Source of the DNA: Jeotgalibacillus sp. R-1-5s-1
GTDB lineage: Bacteria > Bacillota > Bacilli > Bacillales > Jeotgalibacillaceae
Direction: 5' to 3'
Assembly: GCF_004405105.1 (NCBI RefSeq)
Contig: NZ_SORW01000052.1
Location: 88,403-152,402 of the forward strand
DNA length: 64,000 bases
Shown here piece by piece: positions 1 to 8,949 of this stretch. How positions within the stretch are numbered: the first letter of the stretch is position 1; each line of letters begins with the position of its first letter. The notes beneath the pieces were generated by a model, which was given only the letters and a program-made list of their open reading frames with translations, was not told where the DNA came from and searched no databases. The position numbers and the translations under genes are program-made.

Positions 1-396
1 GGTAATATCCCAGTTGTTTCGCAAGGTGGTCTGGATCACGCCGGTATAGTCCAGGATTCCGTTATATGTGTAACCTGCAATATAAGGCGGAATCGCAAGT
101 GGCAGAATTAATGCCCATTTGAAAAATCGTTTCATCGGAAAATCATAGGCTGACACAAGCCAGGCAAGACTCGTTCCGATTAAAATGGCAAATAATCCGG
201 TGAATATCATGATTAAACTAGTATTTTTAAGTAGATTAGGCAGGATAAATTCCTGGATGTGCTCCCAGTTTTCTGCTCGTTCTGTAAAGAAGTTAACGAG
301 AATCGTCAAGTTCGGTAGCAGAATCAGGATCACAATGATCATACTGAGAACGGTCCAGATATTTAAATAGCCAGGTAATTTACGAAACAGCTTCAA
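1..396 (-). CDS. Ferric iron ABC transporter permease, N-terminal part (cut by window edge)
   Basis: The reading frame enters from the left edge and its N-terminus lies at 396 (TTG start, with AAGGA about 10 bases upstream). The visible 132 residues have a first membrane segment (about residues 15-33), an extracytoplasmic stretch, a second segment (about 60-80) and the motif LPLAIPPYIAGYTYNG, which is typical of the large two-domain FbpB/ThiP-type permeases. Such proteins form the membrane channel of ferric iron importers. The gene lies downstream of the iron-binding lipoprotein gene on the same strand, and a Fur-type box sits about 55 bases upstream, so iron uptake is the likely role. The C-terminal two thirds are outside the window. 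No ATG start in frame was found. Confidence 0.75.
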   Translation of the reverse strand, partial: MKLFRKLPGYLNIWTVLSMIIVILILLPNLTILVNFFTERAENWEHIQEFILPNLLKNTSLIMIFTGLFAILIGTSLAWLVSAYDFPMKRFFKWALILPLAIPPYIAGYTYNGILDYTGVIQTTLRNNWDIT

Positions 397-449
397 AAGG
401 GACACGTCCTTAAAACAATTCAAATCTCCGGTTTAACATAAACCGTCCC

Positions 450-470
450 TGATAATGATAACAGTTCTCA
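450..470 (-). promoter_or_regulatory. Fur box upstream of the iron permease
   Basis: TGATAATGATAACAGTTCTC matches the Fur consensus GATAATGATAATCATTATC well in its left half and core. It lies just upstream of the permease start at 396. It implies that the permease has its own iron-repressed promoter in addition to any read-through from the binding-protein gene. Confidence 0.7.
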
Positions 471-610
471 TTTGTTTTGTATAGATGAAAAGGCTTTATT
501 CGTGGTGGTTTACGAGGTGGAATATGTAAAATCGGGCAGGTTTTTAGCTAAATTGGGGGTTTATTTGAACATCGTGTGACAAAAGTGGCGTTGGTGGGTG
601 TGGGTTGTCG

Positions 611-812
611 ATTCCTATTCCTTCACTTAAGGAACTTATTCGTGTTTTTAAGATTTTAATTCCTTCTTTCCAGGACATCATTCCCTCTTATGAAAAAATA
701 ATTCAATCATTCAACCTTCATTCGCTATTTTTCCCATCCTTACACTTAGTGGATTCCTTCAATTGAGAACAGATTTCCTTCACTATTCAAATGGATTCCA
801 TCATTCCCTAAA
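611..812 (+). repeat. 21-bp step array A, ATTCC word, nine units (5+4)
   Basis: The word ATTC(C/G)YTC recurs at 617, 638, 659, 680 and 701 (steps of exactly 21), then after a step of about 30 at 730/731, and then at 753, 774 and 795 (steps 22, 21, 21). The bases between the words vary. The array lies between the iron-binding protein gene and the permease gene. The same word and layout recur at 25173, 61939 and, on the other strand, 40144. No ribosome binding site or conserved protein explains it. Confidence 0.85.
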
Positions 813-950
813 TCCCTTGAGAAAGCTAGCGGTTATTTAAAAACATTGCTTAGGAAATTCTTGCTTTTTCTCTGTGGTGACACGGCTGTCATAGGCATTA
901 CTCAAGAAAAATGTTACTGTAAATATTCCATCATAGCTGATACAAAAAAA

Positions 951-986
951 GGTACTTACACCATTAAAGAGTGTAAGTACCTTTTT
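951..986 (-). terminator. Intrinsic terminator of the iron-binding protein gene
   Basis: There is a perfect 11-bp stem GGTACTTACAC / GTGTAAGTACC (951-961 with 971-981) and a 9-base loop. A run of A on the left (T in the minus direction) and TTTTT on the right flank it. It lies 26 bases past the stop of the binding-protein gene. Confidence 0.85.
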
Positions 987-1011
987 GACATTCTATTTCG
1001 TTAAAATAATC

Positions 1012-2091
1012 TTACTTCCAGCCAACTTCGTTCATGATCTGGATGGCACGGTTGTTGTTTTCTCCAAGTTCAGTCAGGTTCAGGTCCTGCTCTTTGAACT
1101 CGCCCCAGCTTTGAAGAAGCTCAGATGCTTCTACGTTAGGGTTGGCAGGGTATTCGTAGTTAGTTTCTGCGAATTGCTCCTGTGCAGATTCAGATGAAAG
1201 GAACTCAATGAATTTCTGAGCATTTTCAACGTTTTTGCTGCTAGCAGTGATACCGGCACCACTGATGTTGATGTGTGTACCAGTTGTATCCTGGTTCGGG
1301 AAAACAATTTCAAGCTGTTCAGCTACTTTTACTTCTTCTTCATCTTCTGAATTTAACATTTGGCCAAGGTAGTATGTGTTCATTACAGCTACATCACCTT
1401 CACCAGAAGCAATACCTTTTGCCTGGTCGCGGTCTCCACCTTCAGGATCGCGGGCCATGTTGTTGACAATTCCCTGAGCCCATTCTTTTGCTGCCTCTTC
1501 ACCATCAATTGAGATCATAGAAGCCATTAGTGATTGGTTATAAATGTTTTCAGATGAACGGATCAACACGCGTCCAGCCATATTTTCGCTTGTAAGGTCA
1601 GAATAGTTCTGGATTTCTTCAGGATTTACACGGTCTGGGTGGTAAGCGATGATACGTGCACGTTTGGTTAAACCGTACCATTGATTATCAGTATCACGCA
1701 GGTTTTCCGGAATGTTTTCGTTTAAAACATCGCTTTCAAGTGGCTGCAGAAGCTCCTGTTCTTTTGCACGGTGTAAACGTCCAGCATCAGCTGTCATAAA
1801 TACATCAGCTTCAGAAGCTTGTCCTTCACGTTGCAGGCGGGCAATTAGCTCATCGTCTTCACCTTGAATGACATTAACTTCAATGCCTGTTTCTTCTGTA
1901 AATTGATCATATAGCGCCTGGTCAGTGTCATAGTGACGGCCAGTGTAAAGATTTACTTCGCCAGCTGATTCTTCAGTTTCGTTTGAAGAACCGCTTTCAT
2001 TTGAAGTCGACTCTTCTTCACCTGAATTGCCACATGCAGTCAGGATCGCAAGGATCAACGTTAAACCGAATAAGTACCAAACTTTTTTCAT
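1012..2091 (-). CDS. Ferric iron-binding lipoprotein of an ABC importer
   Basis: This 359-residue extracytoplasmic solute-binding protein belongs to the FutA/FbpA class. It has a lipoprotein signal peptide (KK, hydrophobic stretch, lipobox LTAC with Cys at about 20), a Ser/Glu-rich linker, and then the family opening VNLYTGRHYDTDQALYDQF with the Tyr and His residues that usually bind iron. Internal motifs such as ADVFMTADAGRLHRA and GDVAVMNTYYLG are also family-like. The ATG at 2091 is preferred because AAGGAG sits 8 bases before it; the GTG nine bases upstream overlaps that site. A Fur box lies about 60 bases upstream. It should deliver ferric iron to the permease encoded at 1-396. Confidence 0.88.
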   Translation of the reverse strand: MKKVWYLFGLTLILAILTACGNSGEEESTSNESGSSNETEESAGEVNLYTGRHYDTDQALYDQFTEETGIEVNVIQGEDDELIARLQREGQASEADVFMTADAGRLHRAKEQELLQPLESDVLNENIPENLRDTDNQWYGLTKRARIIAYHPDRVNPEEIQNYSDLTSENMAGRVLIRSSENIYNQSLMASMISIDGEEAAKEWAQGIVNNMARDPEGGDRDQAKGIASGEGDVAVMNTYYLGQMLNSEDEEEVKVAEQLEIVFPNQDTTGTHINISGAGITASSKNVENAQKFIEFLSSESAQEQFAETNYEYPANPNVEASELLQSWGEFKEQDLNLTELGENNNRAIQIMNEVGWK

Positions 2092-2148
2092 TATGTGCAC
2101 TCCTTATGTCGAAATTTAATTGAAAATAATTATCAGCACTATTCAAAT

Positions 2149-2167
2149 TATAATGATAATCATTCTC
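2149..2167 (-). promoter_or_regulatory. Fur box upstream of the iron-binding protein
   Basis: TATAATGATAATCATTCTC matches 17 of 19 positions of the Fur consensus. A weaker half-site (AATAATTATCAG, 2126-2137) lies between it and the gene. Iron repression of the binding protein is the clear prediction. Confidence 0.85.
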
Positions 2168-2309
2168 AGGTCAATAGGTAATTACATATTTCTTTTTATT
2201 TTTGTTTTTTCAGGGATTTAGAGAGGGGAAGCTTTGTGTGAAAGTGCAACTTGATATAGCCAGGCATTTTGTTGGTGCGCTTGACGTTATGAAAACGGTG
2301 CAAATCTGA

Positions 2310-2500
2310 AAAGTGTAAGGGAGAGAGCCGGAATCGTACATTTAATTTCCAGAACGATACAAATGTACGTTTCATCAGTACAATTATTTCTTGAATCGTG
2401 ACAAAAAACCTCGTTGCAAGTGTGAACGTTACAATTAATTTTTGAATCAATACAAATAAATCCTGGTTCGATGTAATAACTTATCATAACAGGACAATTC
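2310..2500 (-). repeat. 21-bp step array I, CGATACAAAT word, about nine units
   Basis: The word CG(A/T)TACAAWT, anchored on TACA, occurs at 2316 (weak), 2337, 2358, 2379 and 2400. After a 30-bp step it continues at 2430, 2451, 2472 and 2493 (the last weak). All other steps are 21. The word is the reverse complement of the ATTTGTATCG word of the array at 38402. It lies between the exporter gene and the iron-binding protein gene. The remaining sequence here holds an inverted repeat at 2551-2581 (GGAGCCAGT / ACTGGCTCC) without a clear U-tract. Confidence 0.75.
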
Positions 2501-2639
2501 CCAACCTTTTAGGGAGTGTCCGCATTTCCCAAACAGCAATCTTCATGGAGGGAGCCAGTGCTTAATTTACATACTGGCTCCTTTACCGAAAGAAAGCCCG
2601 TGTCTGATTGTGAAAGTTATCAGTTGAAATCTGCTGATA

Positions 2640-3869
2640 TCATCCGATTTTCCTCTCAGGAGAAGAGGTCTCACTAAAGCGACTGAAATAAGGGTGTGTA
2701 AAACCAATCAGAGCAGGAGTCATGATCAGCAGACCGATCAAAAGGTAGAGCGGGCGCATATCGGTGGTCCCCACGAGAAGTGTGCCGACTGCAATTCCTG
2801 CTGGCATGGACAACCTGACAATTAAAAGTCTTATTGAAAATAAAACCCCTGCCTGCTCATTTGTCACAGACCGCTGAAAGAAGGCGGCGTTATGTATGTT
2901 GAAGAATGGGAAGAAAATGCCTCCTAAAAGCTCGCATATTAGGGCGAAGGCAAAGTTCGGGCTGACAGCTAAACCTGCAAATGAGAGTCCTCCTGCAAAA
3001 AGTCCAAGAAACATAACCCTCTGCTTCGAGAAAGGCAGTGTAAGTTTTCCTGTCAGATAAGCGCCAATCACATATCCCAACGGAAACATCCCCGCAAACC
3101 AACCGTAAGCCACTGTTGACTGATTGAGTTCATCCATAATAAAAGGAATATTGATCACGAGTGTTACACCGACACCGAATTGAACAAGGCCTGAAAAAAC
3201 AGTAAGCCACACTAACGTTTTATGGTGCCAGAAAAGCTGATACCCTTTCTGAATCTGACTGCTCCATGAGCTCCGAACATTGAGGGTCCGTTGCGGCTCA
3301 TTTAACGTTCTTAACCCGAGGGCGCTAAGCAGGAAAAGTAATGCTACGATTCCATACAGCCATGCAGTGTCTGTCAATGTAATCAGAACGGCTCCTGCAG
3401 GAGGTGCAAGAAAACTCATGAGCCTCATTGTTCCGTCCATCCAGGCGTTTCCTTTAACAAGATCCTCGTTATGTAAAATAGCAGGCAGCAATGCAAGTCC
3501 TGCAGGTGTATAAAGAGGCTGGACGATCCCAAGTACTATCTGAATGAAAAATAAAACCCAGAGCTCCAGATGACCGGATAAGTACAGCAGGGCAGGAAGG
3601 AGGAAGGTCCAGAAACGAATCATCTGAACGACAATCATCAGCCTTTGACGACTGAACCGGTCAATGAACGGACCGGCTCCCAACTGGATGACCAGTGACG
3701 GGATGAAATATAAAAGCCAAAGGGTCCCCATCGCTGCTTTTGATCCGGTAATCTCATAAAGTAGCAGAGCGTTCATCAGGGCTCCAACTGCCCCTCCGAA
3801 TTCTGATAGCGTTTGTCCGATATACAAAGAGCGGAATGACCGGTTTTTTAACAACAAAAATTTATTCAT
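2640..3869 (-). CDS. Major facilitator superfamily exporter
   Basis: This 409-residue integral membrane protein has about 12 predicted helices in two halves of six. The loop motif GAGPFIDRFSRQRLM between helices 2 and 3 corresponds to the MFS motif A (GxLaDrxGrkxxl). The overall look is that of the enterobactin-exporter/macrolide-efflux-like MFS group. Its start overlaps the end of the ArsR-type regulator gene by 8 bases, so the two are translated together. The substrate cannot be read from sequence. Confidence 0.8.
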   Translation of the reverse strand: MNKFLLLKNRSFRSLYIGQTLSEFGGAVGALMNALLLYEITGSKAAMGTLWLLYFIPSLVIQLGAGPFIDRFSRQRLMIVVQMIRFWTFLLPALLYLSGHLELWVLFFIQIVLGIVQPLYTPAGLALLPAILHNEDLVKGNAWMDGTMRLMSFLAPPAGAVLITLTDTAWLYGIVALLFLLSALGLRTLNEPQRTLNVRSSWSSQIQKGYQLFWHHKTLVWLTVFSGLVQFGVGVTLVINIPFIMDELNQSTVAYGWFAGMFPLGYVIGAYLTGKLTLPFSKQRVMFLGLFAGGLSFAGLAVSPNFAFALICELLGGIFFPFFNIHNAAFFQRSVTNEQAGVLFSIRLLIVRLSMPAGIAVGTLLVGTTDMRPLYLLIGLLIMTPALIGFTHPYFSRFSETSSPERKIG

Positions 3870-4890
3870 AAGAGTCCAGACCCAGCCGATTCATTGAGCG
3901 CATATGCAGCTCTTTAAGAACGTCTGATTTTAATGAATATCGTTGATCCTTTAAAACAACAATGCCGGCAGATCTCAGAATGGCAAGATGGTGATGAATG
4001 GTAGACTTTCCGACTGATAGCTCCTGACTCAATTCATTTAATGAGTGTGCTTTGTTACTTAACCGGTTGATTAGCAGAATTCTGTTTTCGTCAGCAAGCG
4101 CTTTATGGAATAATACGAGCGCTGCCTGATCTGATTCATCTAACAGACTGGAATCATCAGCAGGGTAGTGCACGATGAGTCTGTCATCATGCATGGTTTG
4201 AATGGTCCAGGGTCTGTAAATCAGGTGTGGAACCAATTCGATCTTTGTGACGCCAATCGGAGGCTGAAATGAATCACCTAACACTTTTTGATAAAGGTGC
4301 TTCGCCGGCGATTTCATCTTATTGATGCGTTGTCTCTCCTTTATCATGGCGGTCTCATACCTTGTTTGTTCATTAATCGCCCAGGCTCTGTACCAGTCAG
4401 ACATGAGAGTAAGAAGGTGTTTTTTGAGTATGGGAGTATTCACTTCTTTTAAAAATTGAAGATACGGATTGAAAAATGAATCATTTTTATATTCTTTGAT
4501 AAGTGATTCAAATGCATCTCTGTCCCCGATTGAAAAAAGCTTTCTTTGGCCGGACGTTCCGACTGGAGGCAGGGCCTTAAAGATCAAATCCGAGTTATGT
4601 AACGCATTGATGTATGTAACAAACCCTGCAAGATCATCCTCCCCGTAATGACCGATTAACTGAAGAAGCATTCTCCAAGTGTTGTGTTTTGTGCAATACT
4701 CGATTTCCTTAATGGAGTCAGGTGCAAGTGCTGAAACTAAATCTGTCCATTTTTTCTCCTTCACTTCTAACGTATGTCTAATCTCTGAATATGTATAAGC
4801 GGCAAGTCCAAGCGCAGCTTCATAAAGACTTAAATGTTTGAACGCTGTCTCGATTCGTTTATCAGGTACACCTTGCGTTAAAAGATTCAT
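3862..4890 (-). CDS. ArsR-family transcriptional regulator with long N-terminal region
   Basis: The C-terminal 80 of 342 residues form a winged helix typical of ArsR (ALADENRILLINRL, then GKSTIHHHLAILRSAGIV). The first 250 residues are unlike the small classical ArsR sensors and probably bind an effector or mediate dimer formation. No metal-binding Cys motif is visible in the helix region. The gene is followed directly, with overlap, by an MFS exporter, so it most likely controls that exporter. An AT-rich inverted repeat lies in the 5' region (about 4925-4975) and could be its operator. Confidence 0.8.
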   Translation of the reverse strand: MNLLTQGVPDKRIETAFKHLSLYEAALGLAAYTYSEIRHTLEVKEKKWTDLVSALAPDSIKEIEYCTKHNTWRMLLQLIGHYGEDDLAGFVTYINALHNSDLIFKALPPVGTSGQRKLFSIGDRDAFESLIKEYKNDSFFNPYLQFLKEVNTPILKKHLLTLMSDWYRAWAINEQTRYETAMIKERQRINKMKSPAKHLYQKVLGDSFQPPIGVTKIELVPHLIYRPWTIQTMHDDRLIVHYPADDSSLLDESDQAALVLFHKALADENRILLINRLSNKAHSLNELSQELSVGKSTIHHHLAILRSAGIVVLKDQRYSLKSDVLKELHMRSMNRLGLDSYE

Positions 4891-4990
4891 ACAATCATCC
4901 TTTCTAGTTTCTGTTAACTATTAATTCTATAAATATAGAATAAAACCTTTATTTAATTTCATATTTATAAAATAAAAATTTTCATGAACG

Positions 4991-5020
4991 TTTTTGAATG
5001 TTTTTGATTATTTTTGATTG
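4991..5020 (+). promoter_or_regulatory. Three direct repeats, possible FruR operator
   Basis: TTTTTGAATG, TTTTTGATTA and TTTTTGATTG stand in direct succession with a period of exactly 10 bases, immediately upstream of the fru promoter. DeoR-type regulators often bind phased direct repeats. Assignment to FruR rests on position only. Confidence 0.45.
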
Positions 5021-5046
5021 ATTTTTGTAAGCGTTCTCTTTATAAT
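5018..5046 (+). promoter_or_regulatory. fruRKA promoter with overlapping cre site
   Basis: The -35 TTGATT (5018-5023) and -10 TATAAT (5041-5046) are 17 bases apart. Between them TGTAAGCGTTCTCT (5026-5039) matches the CcpA consensus TGWAANCGNTNWCA at all but the last base. Catabolite repression of the fructose operon by CcpA is therefore likely. Confidence 0.75.
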
Positions 5047-5079
5047 GAATTCAAAGATAGCAGGAAAAGGAGGATGGAT

Positions 5080-5829
5080 ATGCTGACTGAAGAACGGTAT
5101 TCCATCATTTTAAATAAAGTGAAGTCACGGGAAACGGTAAAGATCCAGGACCTGATCGAGGCGACTGGAGCCTCTGAATCAACGATCAGGCGTGATCTGA
5201 CAGAGCTTGAGAAAAAGAAGTTTATTAAGCGGATCCACGGTGGGGCAAGGCTGATGGAACGTATGACGGACGAACCGAGCATGGATGAAAAATCAGCCAA
5301 AAACCTTCATCAGAAGAAAGAAATTGCGCGTTTAGCGGCATCTTTCATTGAAAAAGGTGACTGTATTTTCCTTGACGCAGGAACGACGACAAGGCAGCTG
5401 GTTGAGTTTTTATCTGAAGACGATCTCATTGTTGTGACCAATGGGCTGATGCATGTTGAAGCGCTTATGCAAAAAGGGATTCGAACTTATTTAACGGGTG
5501 GTGTGATTAAACCGAAAACGAATGCGCTGATCGGAAGAGGGGCGATTGATTCTTTAAGAGCTTACCGATTCGACAAAGCATTTATGGGGACGAATGGTGT
5601 CCATTATGAGTCAGGCTATACGACACCGGATCCGGAAGAAGCGCAGGTGAAAGCAGAAGCAATGAGCCTTTCAAGGGAAGTGTACGTGTTGGCCGATGCT
5701 GAAAAAATTGGAGAGATTGCTTTTGCCAGATTCGGAGAGCTGCAGGATGCGACACTCATCACAGAAGAATTTGAGGAAAATGCTTCATTTTACCTTAAGC
5801 AAACGACTGTAAAAGAGGTGAGATCATGA
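5080..5829 (+). CDS. fruR: DeoR-family fructose operon repressor
   Basis: This 249-residue regulator has an N-terminal DeoR helix-turn-helix (EERYSIILNKVKSRETVKIQDL, then ASESTIRRDLTEL) and a C-terminal sugar-phosphate sensing domain containing DAGTTTRQLVEFL and VVTNGL. Length and order match B. subtilis FruR, which senses fructose 1-phosphate. The ATG at 5080 is chosen because GGAGG lies 6 bases upstream; the ATG at 5074 would sit on top of that site. It is the first gene of fruR-fruK-fruA and its stop overlaps the fruK start. Confidence 0.9.
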   Translation: MLTEERYSIILNKVKSRETVKIQDLIEATGASESTIRRDLTELEKKKFIKRIHGGARLMERMTDEPSMDEKSAKNLHQKKEIARLAASFIEKGDCIFLDAGTTTRQLVEFLSEDDLIVVTNGLMHVEALMQKGIRTYLTGGVIKPKTNALIGRGAIDSLRAYRFDKAFMGTNGVHYESGYTTPDPEEAQVKAEAMSLSREVYVLADAEKIGEIAFARFGELQDATLITEEFEENASFYLKQTTVKEVRS

Positions 5830-6746
5830 TTTTAACCGTCACACTAAATCCTTCAGTAGATTACGTTGTGAGGTTGGACAGCCTTCACCAGGGTGGGTTA
5901 AACCGAACGGAAGATACTGCTTTTTTTGCAGGGGGAAAAGGCATTAATGTATCTCAGGTATTGAAGGAGCTCGGGGTGCACAGTACAGCAACCGGATTCA
6001 CTGGCGGTTTCAGCGGACAATTTATTGAGCAGTCGCTTAGTGAAAAAAAGATTACGGCAGATTTTATTCAAGTACAAGAGCCTTCCCGCATCAACATTAA
6101 GCTGAAAACAAATGAGGAGACTGAAATTAATGCTTCAGGTCCCGCCATTAGCGAGAGCAGTATTGAGGCATTATTTGAACTCGTTGGCCGCTACGGAGAA
6201 GGAGATATTCTCGTACTCGCCGGCAGTATTCCGGCAAGTGTTCCGAAAAATCTTTACGGTCTGCTTGCTGAAAAGGCACACGGTCTTGGGATGAAGGTTG
6301 TCATTGATGCGGAGAAAGCTCTGCTGGAGCCGGCGCTGAAGATACCGCTGCATTTCATAAAACCCAACCATAAGGAACTCGCTGGCTACGTTGGTGAGGA
6401 AATCAACACCATTGAGCAAGCGGTCAAACACGGGCGTCAATTTTACAATCATCATAATATTGAGTACTTGATGATTTCGATGGCTGAAAAAGGGGCCGTA
6501 TTGATTTATAAAGATGATGTTTATATAGCTGAACCACCTGCCGGTAAACTCGTAAACAGTGTCGGAGCAGGTGACTCATCCGTCGCAGGGTTTTTAGCCG
6601 GTCTGAAAAGAGGGTTATCAATCAAAGAGGCGTTCTCACTCAGCATGGCATGCGGAGCGGCTACTGCATTTTCAGAAGGACTTGCCACAATAAATGATAT
6701 CGAACACTATCAGCCACTGGTAAACATAAGGGGGTCAGAATCATGA
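5826..6746 (+). CDS. fruK: 1-phosphofructokinase
   Basis: This 306-residue PfkB-family kinase phosphorylates fructose 1-phosphate to fructose 1,6-bisphosphate. It shows the N-terminal substrate motif GGKGINVSQVLKELG and the C-terminal signature GAGDSSVAGFLAG, which contains the catalytic Asp and the anion hole. It overlaps fruR by ATGA and fruA by ATGA, so the three genes are one translationally coupled operon. Length is as expected. Confidence 0.95.
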   Translation: MILTVTLNPSVDYVVRLDSLHQGGLNRTEDTAFFAGGKGINVSQVLKELGVHSTATGFTGGFSGQFIEQSLSEKKITADFIQVQEPSRINIKLKTNEETEINASGPAISESSIEALFELVGRYGEGDILVLAGSIPASVPKNLYGLLAEKAHGLGMKVVIDAEKALLEPALKIPLHFIKPNHKELAGYVGEEINTIEQAVKHGRQFYNHHNIEYLMISMAEKGAVLIYKDDVYIAEPPAGKLVNSVGAGDSSVAGFLAGLKRGLSIKEAFSLSMACGAATAFSEGLATINDIEHYQPLVNIRGSES

Positions 6747-8605
6747 AAATAACCGATCTATTAACCAAACAAACGATTCAGCTGTCACTTGCATCAACTG
6801 AGAAGCAGGGCACCATTGATGAAATGGTCGACCTGCTGGACCGCGCTGGAAAGCTGAACGATGCGAAGGCTTATCGTGAAGCCATTCAGGCGAGGGAGGA
6901 TCAGACAACAACCGGTATTGGTGAAGGAGTGGCGATTCCTCACGCTAAAACAAAAGCAGTAAAAGAACCGGCGATCGCCTTTGGCCGCTCAGTGTCAGGA
7001 CTTGATTATGAGTCACTTGACGGACAGCCTGCACACCTCGTCTTCATGATTGCAGCAACAGAAGGGGCTAATGATACTCACCTTCAGGCACTCAGCCGCT
7101 TGTCGGTTCTGCTTTTAAAAGAAGAGGTGAAGCAGGGGCTGTTAGATGCTAAAACACCAGATGACGTGATCAGCTTAATTTCACGCTTTGAAGAGGAAGA
7201 GGCTGAAGAGGAGCAGGTGTCCTCTTCATCGCAGGGACAAATTCTTGCTGTAACAGGGTGTCCAACTGGAATCGCCCATACTTATATGGCAGCAGATGCA
7301 CTGAAAAATAAAGCCAAAGAGATGAATGTTTCCATTAAAGTTGAAACAAACGGCTCTGACGGTGCGAAAAATGTGCTGACGGCAGAAGAAATTGAAAACG
7401 CTGTTGCGATCATTGTAGCAGCTGATACGAAGGTTGAAATGGAGCGCTTTAAAGGAAAACGTGTCATTGAAGTACCGGTCACAGACGGCATCCGCAAAAC
7501 TGAGCAGCTGATCACACGCGCTGTGAACCAGGATGCACCTGTTTATCAGGGAAGCGGCAGTACGGAAAAGAAAGAAGAGGGTCAGGCAAAAGGCCGGACA
7601 GGTGTGTACAAGCATCTGATGAACGGGGTTTCCAACATGCTACCGTTTATCGTAGGTGGAGGGATTTTAATCGCGCTGTCCTTCCTGTTTGAAGATCAGA
7701 TCACGGGTGAGCGTTCGGCGATTGGAGATATTTTAAGCTACATTGGTGGTGAAAATGCCTTTTTCCTTATCGTTCCTGTTTTAGCCGGGTTTATTGCAAT
7801 GAGTATTGCAGATCGTCCGGGGTTTGCACCAGGTATGGTCGGCGGTTTGATGGCAGCTTCAAGTGGAGCTGGCTTCCTTGGCGGGATTATCGCCGGGTTC
7901 CTGGCAGGTTATCTCGTAGTCGGCTTGAAACGTGTTTTCTCAGGGTTACCACAGGTGTTTAATGGCTTAAAACCTGTATTGATTTATCCACTTTTTGGTA
8001 TTTTGTTTACAGGTCTGATTATGTACTGGGCGGTACAGCCTTTAAGTGCAATTAACCAGGGTGTGATCAACTGGCTTGGCGGCCTTGGTACAGGAAACCT
8101 TGCTCTTTTAGGACTGTTGTTAGGTGGGATGATGGCGGTTGATATGGGTGGTCCGATTAATAAAGCAGCGTATGCTTTTGCACTTGCCGTAGCGGCTGAC
8201 AGTCAATTTGGACCGCAGGCAGCAGTAATGGCCGGAGGGATGGTACCTCCGCTCGGAATGGCTCTTGCCACAACACTTTTCCGTAAAAAGTTTAATGAGC
8301 AGGAGCGAAAAACAGGTGTCTCTGCCTATTTCCTTGGTGCTTTCTTTATCACAGAAGGAGCATTACCTTTTGCGGCATCCGACCCGCTCCGTGTGATTCC
8401 GTCAGCCGTCCTTGGCTCAGCGGTAGCAGGTGGACTGACACTCTGGTTTGATCTGGCACTGCGCGCACCACACGGCGGAATTTTCGTCTTCGGAACCCTC
8501 GAAGGTGCCTTCACAAACATCGGCCTGTATGCACTCGCAATCCTGATCGGAACAGTCGTAACAGCCGTCACGGTTGGGTTGTTGAAAAAGCCGGTTCAGC
8601 CTTGA
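6743..8605 (+). CDS. fruA: PTS fructose transporter, fused EIIA-EIIB-EIIC
   Basis: This 620-residue protein takes up fructose and phosphorylates it to fructose 1-phosphate. EIIA is residues 1-150, with the phospho-accepting His in GEGVAIPHAKT. EIIB is about 165-260, with the active Cys in AVTGCPTGIAHTYMAADAL. The membrane EIIC is about 285-615, with roughly ten helices and the motif GGPINKAAYAF. Domain order and length agree with B. subtilis FruA. No terminator was found directly after the gene. Confidence 0.95.
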   Translation: MKITDLLTKQTIQLSLASTEKQGTIDEMVDLLDRAGKLNDAKAYREAIQAREDQTTTGIGEGVAIPHAKTKAVKEPAIAFGRSVSGLDYESLDGQPAHLVFMIAATEGANDTHLQALSRLSVLLLKEEVKQGLLDAKTPDDVISLISRFEEEEAEEEQVSSSSQGQILAVTGCPTGIAHTYMAADALKNKAKEMNVSIKVETNGSDGAKNVLTAEEIENAVAIIVAADTKVEMERFKGKRVIEVPVTDGIRKTEQLITRAVNQDAPVYQGSGSTEKKEEGQAKGRTGVYKHLMNGVSNMLPFIVGGGILIALSFLFEDQITGERSAIGDILSYIGGENAFFLIVPVLAGFIAMSIADRPGFAPGMVGGLMAASSGAGFLGGIIAGFLAGYLVVGLKRVFSGLPQVFNGLKPVLIYPLFGILFTGLIMYWAVQPLSAINQGVINWLGGLGTGNLALLGLLLGGMMAVDMGGPINKAAYAFALAVAADSQFGPQAAVMAGGMVPPLGMALATTLFRKKFNEQERKTGVSAYFLGAFFITEGALPFAASDPLRVIPSAVLGSAVAGGLTLWFDLALRAPHGGIFVFGTLEGAFTNIGLYALAILIGTVVTAVTVGLLKKPVQP

Positions 8606-8645
8606 TGGTGAAAGATAGATAGGCTTCCGACGGAAATGGTGTTGG

Positions 8646-8795
8646 CGATCAACAGAAAGTTCGCCACGATCAACAGAATGCGAGCTGCTATCGACGTTTT
8701 TTCGTTGTCTATTAACAGAACTTGGTCGGCTATCAACAAATTGAGTGTTATTTAATAATTGATCAACATTAATGGCTTGTCTATCAACAGAAAAG
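8646..8795 (+). repeat. 21-bp step array B, ATCAACAG word, seven units
   Basis: ATCAACAG or a close variant begins at 8648, 8669, 8690, 8711 and 8732 (four steps of exactly 21). After a step of 30 it begins at 8762 and 8783 (21). The bases between the words differ. The array lies in the convergent gap between fruA and the tautomerase gene and abuts a hairpin element. Confidence 0.85.
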
Positions 8796-8893
8796 AAGGC
8801 TGCGACTCCCCTCGGCGGAAAAGGACAGGTGAACCTCCGACGGCGCGAAGCGACTAGGATGTTCACCGTCCGGATTCGGAAAGCGTCCGCCTT
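8796..8893. repeat. Degenerate copy of the intergenic hairpin element
   Basis: Arms AAGGCTGCGAC / GCGTCCGCCTT enclose a core with CAGGTGAAC ... GTTCACCGTCCG ... CGGAAAGCG. The core words match the better copies at 49650 and 54674. It directly follows the 21-bp step array. Confidence 0.6.
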
Positions 8894-8949
8894 GCGCGAA
8901 GCTCACCGGCTATTTAAACAGCCATGATGGAATGTTCCGTCACATATTT

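Noticed and set aside
2551..2581. Hairpin as terminator of the exporter gene
   Set aside because: The 9-bp stem GGAGCCAGT / ACTGGCTCC is clear, but neither side has a T-tract, so I do not call it a terminator.
7226..7615. 129-residue minus-strand frame inside fruA
   Set aside because: Shadow of the EIIB coding region with no ribosome binding site.
8417..8866. 149-residue minus-strand frame over the fruA end
   Set aside because: It crosses the fruA coding end and the ATCAACAG array; the residues VDRQ-type repeats come from the array.
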